Shown: piece after piece, positions 35,736 to 44,744 of the stretch | Layout of the letters: each line of letters begins with the position of its first letter | Position numbering within the stretch: the stretch's first letter is position 1 | Assembly (NCBI GenBank): GCA_038744785.1 | Contig: JBCDLX010000019.1 | Coordinates: forward strand, 45,895 to 109,894 | Origin: Ovoidimarina sp038744785 | GTDB taxonomy: Bacteria > Pseudomonadota > Alphaproteobacteria > Rhodobacterales > Rhodobacteraceae | Length of the DNA stretch: 64,000 bases | Direction: 5' to 3' | The notes under the pieces: generated by a model | What the model was told of the DNA's origin: nothing | What the model saw: only the letters and a program-made list of their open reading frames with translations | Databases searched by the model: none | Made by a program: the position numbers and the translations under genes

Positions 35736-36130
35736 AGCCAGTCGCGCAGGATCGGGATCAACGGAATATCGGCGGGCGGCATCGGATAGTCGCGCAGACG
35801 GTTTGGACGGGCCCATTCCAGCACCTGGCCTTCTTTCGACACCGGTATGCCCTCCCATTTCCGACAGGCAAAAAGTGGCATCAGAAGGTGGAAATCGTCG
35901 TAGCTATGGCTCGCAAACGTTAGGGGCGCCAGACAGCTTTCCCATGTTCCGATCCCGAGCTCTTCGTCAAGTTCACGAATGAGCGCCGCTTCGGGCGTTT
36001 CTCCGGGTTCGACCTTGCCGCCGGGGAATTCCCACAGCCCTGCCAACGACTTCCCTTCAGGGCGCTGTGCCAGCAGAATCCGCCCGTCTGCATCGATTAG
36101 CGCAACTGCACTGACAAGCACGATTTTCAT
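35732..36130 (-). CDS. mutT: 8-oxo-dGTP diphosphatase MutT (NUDIX)
   Basis: 132 residues. Removes oxidised guanine nucleotides from the pool. The Nudix box runs through residues 38-60 (GGKVEPGETPEAA then RELDEELGI), fitting G-x5-E-x7-R-E-x-x-E-E. The start overlaps the argJ stop (ATGA), so it is last in the PPIase-argJ-mutT unit. Confidence 0.93.
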   Translation of the reverse strand: MKIVLVSAVALIDADGRILLAQRPEGKSLAGLWEFPGGKVEPGETPEAALIRELDEELGIGTWESCLAPLTFASHSYDDFHLLMPLFACRKWEGIPVSKEGQVLEWARPNRLRDYPMPPADIPLIPILRDWL

Positions 36131-37347
36131 GACCGGTAGTCTGCGTTTATCTCGACATACCCGTGGGTTAAATCGCAGGTCCAGACCGTTGCGGATCCAT
36201 CGGCGATGCCCAGATCAAAGCTTAGGACCAGCTCGCTTCTTTTCATATAGGCGGCACCGTCCTCTTCGCGGTAGCCGGGTGCGACCCAGCCCTGCTCGGC
36301 AACCAGAATATCGCCGAACTTAATCGACAAGCGGTCGCGGTCAGCTTCGGCACCCGATTTTCCCACCGCCATGACGACACGACCCCAATTCGGGTCCTCG
36401 CCCGCGATCGCGGTTTTTACAAGCGGCGAGTTCGCGACGGCTAATCCGGCCTTTCGCGCATCTGCTGCATCGCGCGCGCCGGTGACGCGGATTTCGACGA
36501 ACTTGTTGGCCCCTTCACCGTCGCGCACCACCTGATGTGCGAGATCAAGCATCACGGAGTGAAGCGCGTCTTCGAACGCCTTCTCCCCAGATACATCCAC
36601 ACCCGATGCACCGGTCGCCGACACCAGAAGCGTGTCTGACGTCGAGGTATCGCTGTCAACGGTGATGCAGTTGAACGTCCGGTTCGACAGCGCCGCCACA
36701 ACCGGCTGAAGCGCGTCAAAGGTGATTAATGCGTCTGTAAAGATATAGACCAGCATGGTTGCCATGTCGGGCGCAATCATGCCCGAGCCCTTAGCAATCC
36801 CGGCGATGGTGACGGTCTTTCCGCTGATCTCGACCGATCGGGTGGCCCCCTTCGGAAACGTGTCGGTCGTCATGATTGCCCCCGCGGCGCCAGCAATCCC
36901 GTCGGCACGAAGTATTCCGGCAAGCTCTTCGAGCTTTGCCGTGATCCTGTCATGCGGCAGGGGTTCGCCGATTACCCCGGTGGACGCGGTAAAGACCCGC
37001 GCCTCTGGCACCGACACAACATCGGCGACCCTGTTTGTGATCGCCCGCACCGCTTCGATCCCGCGGGTGCCAGTAAAGGCGTTCGCATTGCCCGAGTTCA
37101 CCAGGATCGCGGCGCTGGCAGTCTGGTCCCCGCCAAGTTTTGCTTGGCAGTCCAGGACCGGCGCGGCGCGTGTGGCGGACCGGGTAAAGACTCCGGCCAC
37201 CGTTGTGCCCGCTGCAAGATGCGCCAGCATAACATCATCACGGCCCTGGTACCGCACCGCCGCCGCGCCAGAGGCAAACGTCACGCCCGCAACCACGGGC
37301 ATTTCCGGAAACCCGCCTTCTGGTGCGAGCGGCGAAACCTTGGCCAC
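36127..37347 (-). CDS. argJ: bifunctional glutamate N-acetyltransferase / ornithine acetyltransferase ArgJ
   Basis: Recycles the acetyl group from acetylornithine to glutamate, and may also make acetylglutamate from acetyl-CoA. 406 residues. The precursor self-cleaves at Ala-Thr in GSGMIAPDMATML near residue 190-202, leaving Thr as nucleophile of the beta chain. DPNWGRVVMA near 320 is also characteristic. It begins 2 bases after the upstream PPIase gene ends and overlaps mutT, so all three are probably one transcript. Confidence 0.96.
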   Translation of the reverse strand: MAKVSPLAPEGGFPEMPVVAGVTFASGAAAVRYQGRDDVMLAHLAAGTTVAGVFTRSATRAAPVLDCQAKLGGDQTASAAILVNSGNANAFTGTRGIEAVRAITNRVADVVSVPEARVFTASTGVIGEPLPHDRITAKLEELAGILRADGIAGAAGAIMTTDTFPKGATRSVEISGKTVTIAGIAKGSGMIAPDMATMLVYIFTDALITFDALQPVVAALSNRTFNCITVDSDTSTSDTLLVSATGASGVDVSGEKAFEDALHSVMLDLAHQVVRDGEGANKFVEIRVTGARDAADARKAGLAVANSPLVKTAIAGEDPNWGRVVMAVGKSGAEADRDRLSIKFGDILVAEQGWVAPGYREEDGAAYMKRSELVLSFDLGIADGSATVWTCDLTHGYVEINADYRS

Positions 37348-37349
37348 CT

Positions 37350-38189
37350 TTAATCCTCCAGAAGGCTGGTGTCGTTTAGAATGCCGGGGTCAATCCCTGC
37401 CACGTCAGCGCGGGTGACATCAGCTGCTTCGGTCGCGGCGTCGACCGCGGCTGTGATCGCGGCTGATTGGATCTGTTCGACCAGTTCACCCCTGACCTCT
37501 TCCAGAGTCGGGGCGTCTTTCTGGCGGGTCTCATTTAACTTCACCAGATGCCAGCCGAACTGTGTTTGAACTGGCTCTGACACGGCGCCGGGTTCCAGCG
37601 CGACCACGGCTGCTTCGAACTCTGGCACCATCATGCCCTTCCCGAACCACCCGAGATCGCCACCGTTCGGTCCCGAAGGGCCGGTTGAGTGTTCGCGCGC
37701 CATCTCGGCGAAATCCGCGCCGTCCCGGATCTCGGTCAAGAGGCCGGTTGCGGTTTCCTCGGTCTCAACAAGAATATGCGCCGCATTGTATTCTTCTTCG
37801 GGCTCGGCCCCGGCATAGGTGGCCTGATAGGCCTGTTCCAAGGCTTCTTCGGTGAGCGCGGCGGTGGCAATACCAGTTAAGGTTTCGCCGACGATCAACG
37901 CCCTGCGTTCGTTTTCAAGCGTCAATTCAGCGGCCTTCGATACGTTCTCCACGCCATCGGCAATAGCAGTTTGCTGGATCAGTTGATCCAGGATTCCCTG
38001 GAACAGAACGTCAGGCGGCAACTGGGTGTATTCCTGAGGCAGGCGCGCCCGCGCGGCGATCATATGACCAAGGGTAATGTCGGTTCCATTCACGGTTGCG
38101 ACAACCGTGTCGGCGGTCGTGTCCTGGGCATGCGATGGCAGCGCCATCATCAGCGCCACGGCGCAAGTGGCGGACAGGCGTTTCAGCAT
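37350..38189 (-). CDS. periplasmic parvulin-type peptidyl-prolyl isomerase
   Basis: 279 residues from the ATG at 38189, which gives a signal peptide (about 1-21, ending SHA-Q). An N-terminal helical chaperone-like region is followed by a parvulin domain at about 135-225: AAHILVETEE, then GPSGPNGGDLGWFGKGMMVPEF cut by conserved glycines, and FGWHLVKL. It likely folds exported proteins, fitting its position divergent from secA across 183 bases. Confidence 0.92.
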   Translation of the reverse strand: MLKRLSATCAVALMMALPSHAQDTTADTVVATVNGTDITLGHMIAARARLPQEYTQLPPDVLFQGILDQLIQQTAIADGVENVSKAAELTLENERRALIVGETLTGIATAALTEEALEQAYQATYAGAEPEEEYNAAHILVETEETATGLLTEIRDGADFAEMAREHSTGPSGPNGGDLGWFGKGMMVPEFEAAVVALEPGAVSEPVQTQFGWHLVKLNETRQKDAPTLEEVRGELVEQIQSAAITAAVDAATEAADVTRADVAGIDPGILNDTSLLED

Positions 38190-38372
38190 CGGATTTCCTC
38201 TCTTTCCGCTGCGCGCCCGCGCAGCGTTGACACCATTCGGGTCGCCCCTTACATCGCGATAGTCCGCATTCCGAGGGGCCGCCCAATCCCGCACCTTCTA
38301 TGGCGCGGGGCACTCGGCGGCAAGCGCATCCCCTCACGATCCTGTCACACGCGCCCAAGGGGCAAAGCACAC

Positions 38373-41069
38373 ATGCTTGGTATCGGTACACTCTCAAAAA
38401 AGGTCTTCGGCACATCCAACGACCGTAAGGTCAAATCGCAGCGGAAGACTGTGGAGCGCATTAATGCGCTGGAGCCCGAATACGAAGCGCTGACCGACGA
38501 AGGTTTGATCGCAAAAACGTCGGAATTTCGCGCCCGCGTTGCGGATGGCGAAAGTTTGGATGACATTTTGCCCGAAGCCTTTGCCAATTGCCGCGAAGCA
38601 GCAAAACGCGCGCTGGGGCTGCGCGCGTTCGATGTACAGCTGCTGGGCGGAATTTTCCTGCACCAGGGCAACATAGCCGAGATGAAAACTGGCGAGGGCA
38701 AAACGCTGGTTGCCACCTTCCCTGCCTACCTGAATGCGCTGACCGGCAAGGGCGTACACATTGTGACGGTCAACGATTACCTTGCACGTCGCGACGCAGA
38801 ATGGATGGGCAATGTGTATGCGGCCCTTGGTATGAGAGCGGGCGTGGTCGTGCCGCAGCAACCGGAAGACCAAAAGGCCGAAGCCTACGCCGCTGATGTG
38901 ACATACGGCACCAACAATGAGCTTGGGTTCGATTACCTGCGCGACAATATGAAGACCGAGCGCAGCCAGATGCACCAGCGCCATCACTATTTCGCGATCG
39001 TTGACGAGGTCGACTCGATCCTAATCGACGAAGCGCGGACGCCTTTGATAATCTCTGGCCCCAGTTCAGATCGTTCTGAGCTTTACACGACCATCGACGC
39101 ATTCATTCCCGAGATCGAGGAAAACCACTTCGAGCTGGATGAAAAGACCCGTCAGGTCAGCTATTCTGACGAGGGGAATGACTTTATCGAACGTCGGCTG
39201 CACGAGGCGGGCATCCTGCCCGAAGGTCAATCACTGTATGATCCGGAATCGACGACCATCGTCCACCATGTGAACCAAGGGCTGCGCGCCCATAAGCTTT
39301 ATCAAAAGGACAAGGAATACATCGTTCGAGACGATCAAGTTGTGCTGATTGACGAGTTTACCGGCCGAATGATGGCCGGACGGCGGCTGTCGGATGGGCT
39401 GCATCAGGCGATCGAGGCCAAGGAAGGTGTCACGATCCAGGCCGAGAATGTGACGCTGGCGTCGGTCACGTTCCAGAACTATTTCCGGCTTTATGAGAAA
39501 CTCGCAGGAATGACCGGAACGGCGGCGACCGAGGCGGAAGAGTTCGCCGAGATCTACGGGCTTGGAGTGGTCGAAATCCCGACAAACATGCCCGTCCTGC
39601 GCGAAGACGAACACGATCAGGTGTTTCGCACGGGCCGCGAGAAATACGATGCGATTGTAAAGCAGATCAAGAAGGCCAATGAACGCGGTCAGCCAGTTCT
39701 TGTTGGGACAACGTCGATTGACAAGTCCGAATTCCTTTCGGGGCTATTGGACAAGGCGGGCGTGGCGCACAACGTCCTGAACGCGCGCCAGCACGAGCAA
39801 GAAGCCCAGATTGTGGCTGATGCCGGCAAGCTGGCTGCCGTGACGATCGCCACCAACATGGCGGGCCGAGGTACCGACATCAAACTGGGCGGCAACGTCG
39901 AGTTCAAAGTGATGGAGGCCATTGCCGCCGATCCCGATGGGCATCCAGATGAGATCCGGGCCCGGATCGAAGAAGGTCACACCGCAGATGAACAGGCTGT
40001 TAAAGACGCCGGTGGCCTGTATGTCCTGGCCACCGAACGCCACGAAAGCCGTCGCATCGACAACCAGTTGCGCGGCCGGTCCGGTCGTCAGGGCGACCCT
40101 GGAAAATCGTCGTTCTTCCTGTCGCTGGAAGACGATCTTATGCGAATCTTTGGCTCGGAACGGCTGGACAATGTTCTAGGCAAGCTCGGGATGAAGGACG
40201 GCGAAGCCATAATTCATCCATGGGTCAACAAATCGCTCGAAAAGGCGCAAGCGAAAGTCGAAGGCCGCAACTTCGATATTCGCAAGCAGCTTCTGAAGTT
40301 TGACGACGTGTCGAATGAGCAGCGCAAAGTGATCTTTGGCCAGCGACTGGAGATTATGGAAGCTGAAGATGTCTCGGAAATTGCCGAAGACATGCGGCAC
40401 CAGGTGATCGACGATCTTGTTGATACTTATATGCCGCCGAAATCCTATGCCGATCAATGGGATACCGAAGGTCTTCAGGCTGACGTGCAAAACAAGCTGG
40501 GGCTGGACGCGCCGGTGGCCGATTGGGCTTCGGAAGAAGGTGTCGAAAACGACGAAATTCGCGACCGTCTATACCGGACATCGAACGAATTTATGGCATC
40601 CAAGGCCGCGCAGTTTGGCCCCGAGATCATGCGCTCGATCGAGAAGCAACTGTTGTTGCAAACGATCGATACAAAGTGGCGTGAGCACTTGATCACGCTC
40701 GAACATCTGCGCTCGGTCGTTGGTTTCCGCGGCTATGCACAGCGGGACCCGCTGAACGAGTACAAGTCCGAAGCTTTCCAGCTTTTTGAAGGGCTTCTTG
40801 ATGGCCTTCGCCTTGAAGTCACTGAAAAGCTTGCGCAAATTAGACCGATCACACCGGAAGAGCAGGAAGCGATGTTGCGCCAGGTTGCCGAGCAGCAGGC
40901 GGCGCTTCAGGCACAGGCGCAACCAGAGCCAGGGCCTACAAGGACAGGGCCAACGCTTGACGGCTTTGACGAGAATGACCCGGCCACCTGGGGCAATCCG
41001 GGCAGGAACGATCCCTGCCCTTGCGGGTCTGGGAAGAAGTTCAAGCACTGCCAAGGGCGCCTGACTTAG
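38373..41069 (+). CDS. secA: preprotein translocase ATPase SecA
   Basis: Motor of Sec-dependent export. 898 residues from the ATG at 38373; upstream in-frame sequence overlaps the divergent gene's promoter region and is not SecA-like. Walker A MKTGEGKTL near 103-111, the DEVDSILIDEARTP motif near 212, GRGTDIKLGG near 497 and LRGRSGRQGDPG near 570 are all present. The C-terminal zinc motif DPCPCGSGKKFKHC near 880 binds SecB and lipids, following a Gln/Ala/Pro-rich linker. Confidence 0.97.
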   Translation: MLGIGTLSKKVFGTSNDRKVKSQRKTVERINALEPEYEALTDEGLIAKTSEFRARVADGESLDDILPEAFANCREAAKRALGLRAFDVQLLGGIFLHQGNIAEMKTGEGKTLVATFPAYLNALTGKGVHIVTVNDYLARRDAEWMGNVYAALGMRAGVVVPQQPEDQKAEAYAADVTYGTNNELGFDYLRDNMKTERSQMHQRHHYFAIVDEVDSILIDEARTPLIISGPSSDRSELYTTIDAFIPEIEENHFELDEKTRQVSYSDEGNDFIERRLHEAGILPEGQSLYDPESTTIVHHVNQGLRAHKLYQKDKEYIVRDDQVVLIDEFTGRMMAGRRLSDGLHQAIEAKEGVTIQAENVTLASVTFQNYFRLYEKLAGMTGTAATEAEEFAEIYGLGVVEIPTNMPVLREDEHDQVFRTGREKYDAIVKQIKKANERGQPVLVGTTSIDKSEFLSGLLDKAGVAHNVLNARQHEQEAQIVADAGKLAAVTIATNMAGRGTDIKLGGNVEFKVMEAIAADPDGHPDEIRARIEEGHTADEQAVKDAGGLYVLATERHESRRIDNQLRGRSGRQGDPGKSSFFLSLEDDLMRIFGSERLDNVLGKLGMKDGEAIIHPWVNKSLEKAQAKVEGRNFDIRKQLLKFDDVSNEQRKVIFGQRLEIMEAEDVSEIAEDMRHQVIDDLVDTYMPPKSYADQWDTEGLQADVQNKLGLDAPVADWASEEGVENDEIRDRLYRTSNEFMASKAAQFGPEIMRSIEKQLLLQTIDTKWREHLITLEHLRSVVGFRGYAQRDPLNEYKSEAFQLFEGLLDGLRLEVTEKLAQIRPITPEEQEAMLRQVAEQQAALQAQAQPEPGPTRTGPTLDGFDENDPATWGNPGRNDPCPCGSGKKFKHCQGRLT

Positions 41070-41097
41070 AGCGCACGAACATTCCGCTTGACCGCCA

Positions 41098-41126
41098 CAG
41101 GATAGGCGCATTCGCATGCCATCCTG
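41098..41126 (+). terminator. candidate hairpin after secA
   Basis: CAGGAT at 41098-41103 and GGC at 41105-41107 pair with GCC at 41118-41120 and ATCCTG at 41121-41126 (nine pairs with one bulged A, 10-base loop). It lies between the secA stop and the next start. No T-run follows, so it could equally be an attenuator or mRNA-stabilising element. Confidence 0.35.
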
Positions 41127-41138
41127 CTGTCCCAAAGA

Positions 41139-42188
41139 ATGGCGGAGTGCAGAGTGTTTAACCGAAGTCGTATTTTGACGGCTGTTGTAACAGTGGTGAT
41201 CGCCGGGGTTTCGGGTTATTTCACCCAGACCTCTCTGGAGGCAACCCGGGACATCGCGCAGGCACGGGTCGCAGAAGGAACCGAATTTGAACCCCTTTCG
41301 GTCCGTCCCGGCCGGTCGATGCTGCTATCGACCAAAGACCAGGTGATGCCGCAGCCGACCAGCGCATCCCTGGTGGTGCGCGTTCCGTCAGCCCCGAAAG
41401 GTACGATGATCGGCACTGTCCTGCCCGCGGCACCTTTGGCCCGGGTTCGGGCGGTGGAAGCCGTGTTCCAGATCCCGCCAAGCGATGCCGACCTTGACTA
41501 CGATGGGTTCGGCATGGATTGCGACAGCGATCTCGAAGCCGTTCCAGCGTCCGGTGGTATGATCCGGCTGACGCTGACTGCGGCGTGCGAGCCAGGTGCT
41601 ACGATACTTGTTGAACACGATGCCTTGAGCTTCAAGGCGGCGCTCGCGCCCACCGGTCGGTCTGTGCTGCACGTTCCGGCCTTGCGAACCGATGCATCGG
41701 TTCGTGTCACAATGGGAACCAACCCTCCTATTGATCTGAACGTGCAGGTTCCCGATGCGTCGCTTTATGAGAGGGTGGCCCTTGTTGGCCCGGGCATGGA
41801 CACGATGTCGGTCCACGCTCTGGAGTTTGGCGCCGGGCCCGGAAGTGCTGGCCACGTATCGGCGGCCCGGACCGCCGGTCCAACGGATCCCGGCAGCACC
41901 GTGTTGCGACTTGGGGCGCCGGATCTGGACGAGCCAATTTTGGCCGAAGTCTATTCGTTTCCGACGGGTCGAGACGGCCGCGAAGGTACCGTACGCATTT
42001 CGGTCGCGGCCCGGGTTACGGAAGAAAATTGCAGCGGTACGGCGCGCATCCGCGCGATCCATACAACTGGGGGCGGCGTGGCCCCAAAAATAACCGATCT
42101 GTCTGTTCCGATGCCGGATTGCGGTGCAGTCGGCCGCATTCTGGTGTTGAAAAACCTGGTGGAAGACCTGAAAATCGCCCGGAACTAG
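41139..42188 (+). CDS. membrane-anchored envelope protein of unknown function, downstream of secA
   Basis: 349 residues from ATG 41139, or 344 from the GTG at 41154, which has GGAG at a better distance and puts the hydrophobic segment (ILTAVVTVVIAGVSGYF) right at the N-terminus. The rest, about 320 residues, is predicted to be periplasmic and beta-rich, with three spaced Cys (MDCDSD near 128, AACEPG near 150, ENCSG near 308). I recognise no domain. It ends 20 bases before the PBP-OmpA hybrid gene, so the two probably act together in the envelope. Confidence 0.7.
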   Translation: MAECRVFNRSRILTAVVTVVIAGVSGYFTQTSLEATRDIAQARVAEGTEFEPLSVRPGRSMLLSTKDQVMPQPTSASLVVRVPSAPKGTMIGTVLPAAPLARVRAVEAVFQIPPSDADLDYDGFGMDCDSDLEAVPASGGMIRLTLTAACEPGATILVEHDALSFKAALAPTGRSVLHVPALRTDASVRVTMGTNPPIDLNVQVPDASLYERVALVGPGMDTMSVHALEFGAGPGSAGHVSAARTAGPTDPGSTVLRLGAPDLDEPILAEVYSFPTGRDGREGTVRISVAARVTEENCSGTARIRAIHTTGGGVAPKITDLSVPMPDCGAVGRILVLKNLVEDLKIARN

Positions 42189-42208
42189 GGACAACCTCAG
42201 CCAATCCC

Positions 42209-43705
42209 ATGACACCATTTCGCGCTGCGCTATTGGCGGCCAGCATCCTTTTTCCGGTCGGCTCCGGCGCAGTGGCCGAGGATGTCACCCTCACCTCGTC
42301 CGATGGAACGATCGTTCTTTCAGGCCAGATCCTAAACTATGACGGTTCGGTCTACCTGATCGCGTCGGAGTACGGGGTTCTAAGTGTCGATGGGCGCGCG
42401 GTGATCTGCACAGGCTCCGCTTGCCCCGAACCCGGTCAGTACGTCGCCAAATGGCGAGTCGCCGGTGCGCGTCCCGGAATTGATGTCTTGCTGCCCGTGC
42501 TTCTTGAAACCTTCGCCCAGGATCAGGGATTGAGCTTCTCGCGCGAAGACGTTGGGGATGCGCAGTTCCAGTACACGCTTCATGCACCAGACAGTGACGC
42601 TGTCGTTGCGCGAATTGACTTTCAGCCATCGACGACCGCGCAGGGTTTCGAGGAACTTGCCGACGGCACGGCGGATTTTGCCGTTTCCACGCGTGAGCCG
42701 GACGCAACGGAATCTGAACGCGTTGCCTTGCAATCGCGGCTTCTGGCACTTGATGCGCTTGTCGCGGTCGTGGCGCCCGGATCTACACGCGATGAAATTG
42801 CGCTTGACCAGTTGGCGGCACTTATAGGCGCGCCGGGCGATACACCACTGCACTTGCCGGCCGCCAACACACCCCTGTCACGCTCTCTGTCGGAACGATT
42901 ACTGGTTCCGTCCGGCACGTCGATCGGTGCGCAAGCGACCCGCCACGTTGAGCCCGAGGAACTTGCAGCGGCCGTGGACCAGAACCCGGCAGCTGTTGGC
43001 ATCACGCTGCTTTCCAATGTCAAGTTCCTGCGGCCACTTCCACTTGTGGGTACTTGCGGTACCCGGATTGATCCGCAGCCGAAACCCATTAAGACAGAGG
43101 ATTACCCGCTGACGGTGCCCCACTACCTGTACCTCTCGGGGCGGCGCCTTCCGGCCATGGCGCGTGATTTTCTGGCTTTCTTGTCGTCCCGTCCGGCACG
43201 GGATGTGATCAATGCTGCAGGGTTTATCGATCAGACGATCGACGAAACCTCGCTCGCCGACCAGGGCGACCGATTGGTCCGTGCAATCCTGGGAACGGGT
43301 GAGGATGTCGGAGCCTCGGCTTTGCGCCGACTGGTCGGGGCGTTGGACGGTGCCGCACGACTGACACCCACGTTCCGGTTTAAAGACGGTTCGGCAGACC
43401 TTGATGCGCCGAGCCGCGCGAATGTCGCGCTTGTGGCCGCCGCCATTGCGGATGGCGCATTCACGGATCGGGAATTGCTTGTCGCCGGGTTCAGCGACGG
43501 GCTTGGCGGTGGCGCGGCAAACATTGCGCTTTCGGCAGAGCGGGCAACCGCCGTACGCCAGGCAATAGAAAACGCACTGGCGGCTGAGGACAGGGACAGC
43601 GTTTCGTTTTTAGCTCAAGGGTTTGGCGAAGCTCTGCCGATTGCCTGCGATGACGATAGTTGGGGACGCTCCATCAACCGCCGCGTCGAGCTTTGGGTGC
43701 GCTAA
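42209..43705 (+). CDS. periplasmic binding protein-like / OmpA C-terminal domain hybrid
   Basis: 498 residues from the ATG at 42209. A signal peptide (1-23, GAVAE) comes first. Residues about 95-345 look like a PstS-type phosphate-binding fold with motifs such as FEELADGTADFAVSTREP and the ITLLSNVKFLRPLPL region. The final 110 residues are an OmpA-like peptidoglycan-binding domain (FKDGSADLDAPSRANVALV near 392; GFGEALPIACDD near 475; INRRVELWV end). It would thus hold a ligand-binding domain at the cell wall. Conserved cysteines near 74, 79 and 291 could form disulfides. Its stop interlocks with radC's. Confidence 0.85.
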   Translation: MTPFRAALLAASILFPVGSGAVAEDVTLTSSDGTIVLSGQILNYDGSVYLIASEYGVLSVDGRAVICTGSACPEPGQYVAKWRVAGARPGIDVLLPVLLETFAQDQGLSFSREDVGDAQFQYTLHAPDSDAVVARIDFQPSTTAQGFEELADGTADFAVSTREPDATESERVALQSRLLALDALVAVVAPGSTRDEIALDQLAALIGAPGDTPLHLPAANTPLSRSLSERLLVPSGTSIGAQATRHVEPEELAAAVDQNPAAVGITLLSNVKFLRPLPLVGTCGTRIDPQPKPIKTEDYPLTVPHYLYLSGRRLPAMARDFLAFLSSRPARDVINAAGFIDQTIDETSLADQGDRLVRAILGTGEDVGASALRRLVGALDGAARLTPTFRFKDGSADLDAPSRANVALVAAAIADGAFTDRELLVAGFSDGLGGGAANIALSAERATAVRQAIENALAAEDRDSVSFLAQGFGEALPIACDDDSWGRSINRRVELWVR

Positions 43706-44457
43706 AGATAACCTTCCGCCCGGAATGAAGTTTCACCAGCTTTCCCAACAACAATATGATCATGCAGCCTCAGGCCCAGAACCTGCGCCGCATCGCGAAT
43801 GCTTCGTGTCACACCAATATCCGCGTCAGATGGGGTCGAATCTCCAGAAGGGTGATTGTGGACCAGGATCAAGGCGGATGCGCCAAGTTCCAACGCGCGC
43901 TTGACCACTTCCCGGGGATAAACTGGGACATGGTCGACCGTCCCACGGCCTTGCGGTTCGTCCGCGATCAGCACGTTCTTTCGGTCGAGATAGAGAACGC
44001 GGAACTCTTCGACAGGGCGATGGGCCAATGCGGTTCTGCAATAGTCCAGCACCGCATTCCATCCGGAAAGAGCTGGCTTGTTGATCACCTTCGCCCGCGC
44101 CATGCGGTGGGCCGCCGCTTCCACGATCTTCAGTTCCTGTACGACGGCATCGCCTGCGCCGTCGATCTCTGAAATCCGGGCACGCGGCGCAGCCAAAACG
44201 TGGTTGAAGTCGCCAAACGCCTCGATCAATCGCCGCGCAAGTGGCTTTACGTCGCCGCGCGGGATGGCACGAAAAAGCACGAGTTCAAGAAGCTCGTAGT
44301 CCGGCATTGCATCCGTACCGCCTTCGAAGAACCGCGCCCGCAAGCGTTTTCGATGGTCCCGCAGGTAGGACGGCAGTTTTTCTGACCGTGCTGCGGGAAG
44401 CGCACCGGTTTCAAACAGCGTTGGGGAAACATCCGATAGTCCTGGCCCTTGTGACAT
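43702..44457 (-). CDS. radC: RadC family JAB-domain protein
   Basis: 251 residues. Helix-hairpin-helix-like N-terminal region (ISEIDGAGDAVVQELK near 94) and a C-terminal JAB/MPN metallopeptidase-type domain with LVHNHPSGDSTPSDAD near 198-213, the H-x-H-x7-S-x2-D metal site. Historically called a DNA repair protein; the role in repair is disputed. It converges on the envelope gene with overlapping stops (CTAA) and diverges from the small membrane ORF. Confidence 0.92.
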   Translation of the reverse strand: MSQGPGLSDVSPTLFETGALPAARSEKLPSYLRDHRKRLRARFFEGGTDAMPDYELLELVLFRAIPRGDVKPLARRLIEAFGDFNHVLAAPRARISEIDGAGDAVVQELKIVEAAAHRMARAKVINKPALSGWNAVLDYCRTALAHRPVEEFRVLYLDRKNVLIADEPQGRGTVDHVPVYPREVVKRALELGASALILVHNHPSGDSTPSDADIGVTRSIRDAAQVLGLRLHDHIVVGKAGETSFRAEGYL

Positions 44458-44558
44458 GCCTGTGAACTTGGCCGAGTTAGGTCAAGGATTGGTTAACTTC
44501 CTTGCGACCACAGGCCGTGTCGGCAAGACTCTTCTGGGGTTGGATCGCTGGAGACCAG

Positions 44559-44744
44559 ATGCCGATTATCCTGCTGATCGCGATCACAGTGATGGCCTAT
44601 CTCTGGTGGCGCTGGCGCTTTACCTCGCTCACGCGAGACTGCCGGTGGCGTGAGGACCGCAGGAATGGCGCGTGGCGCTCCGCATTTTGCGGGGCTGAAA
44701 TCGGCAAGGGCCCACCGCGTGTGTGCCTTAGGACCAAAGGCTAG
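44559..44744 (+). CDS. small single-pass membrane protein of unknown function
   Basis: 61 residues from the ATG at 44559. One N-terminal membrane helix (MPIILLIAITVMAYLWWRW) and a short basic tail with CRWREDR, CGAEIGKGPPRVCL and three Cys in all, which might bind a metal or form disulfides. I recall similarly built short proteins in other Rhodobacteraceae. Its stop codon interlocks with that of deoD (CTAG at 44741-44744), which supports the frame being a real gene. Confidence 0.55.
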   Translation: MPIILLIAITVMAYLWWRWRFTSLTRDCRWREDRRNGAWRSAFCGAEIGKGPPRVCLRTKG

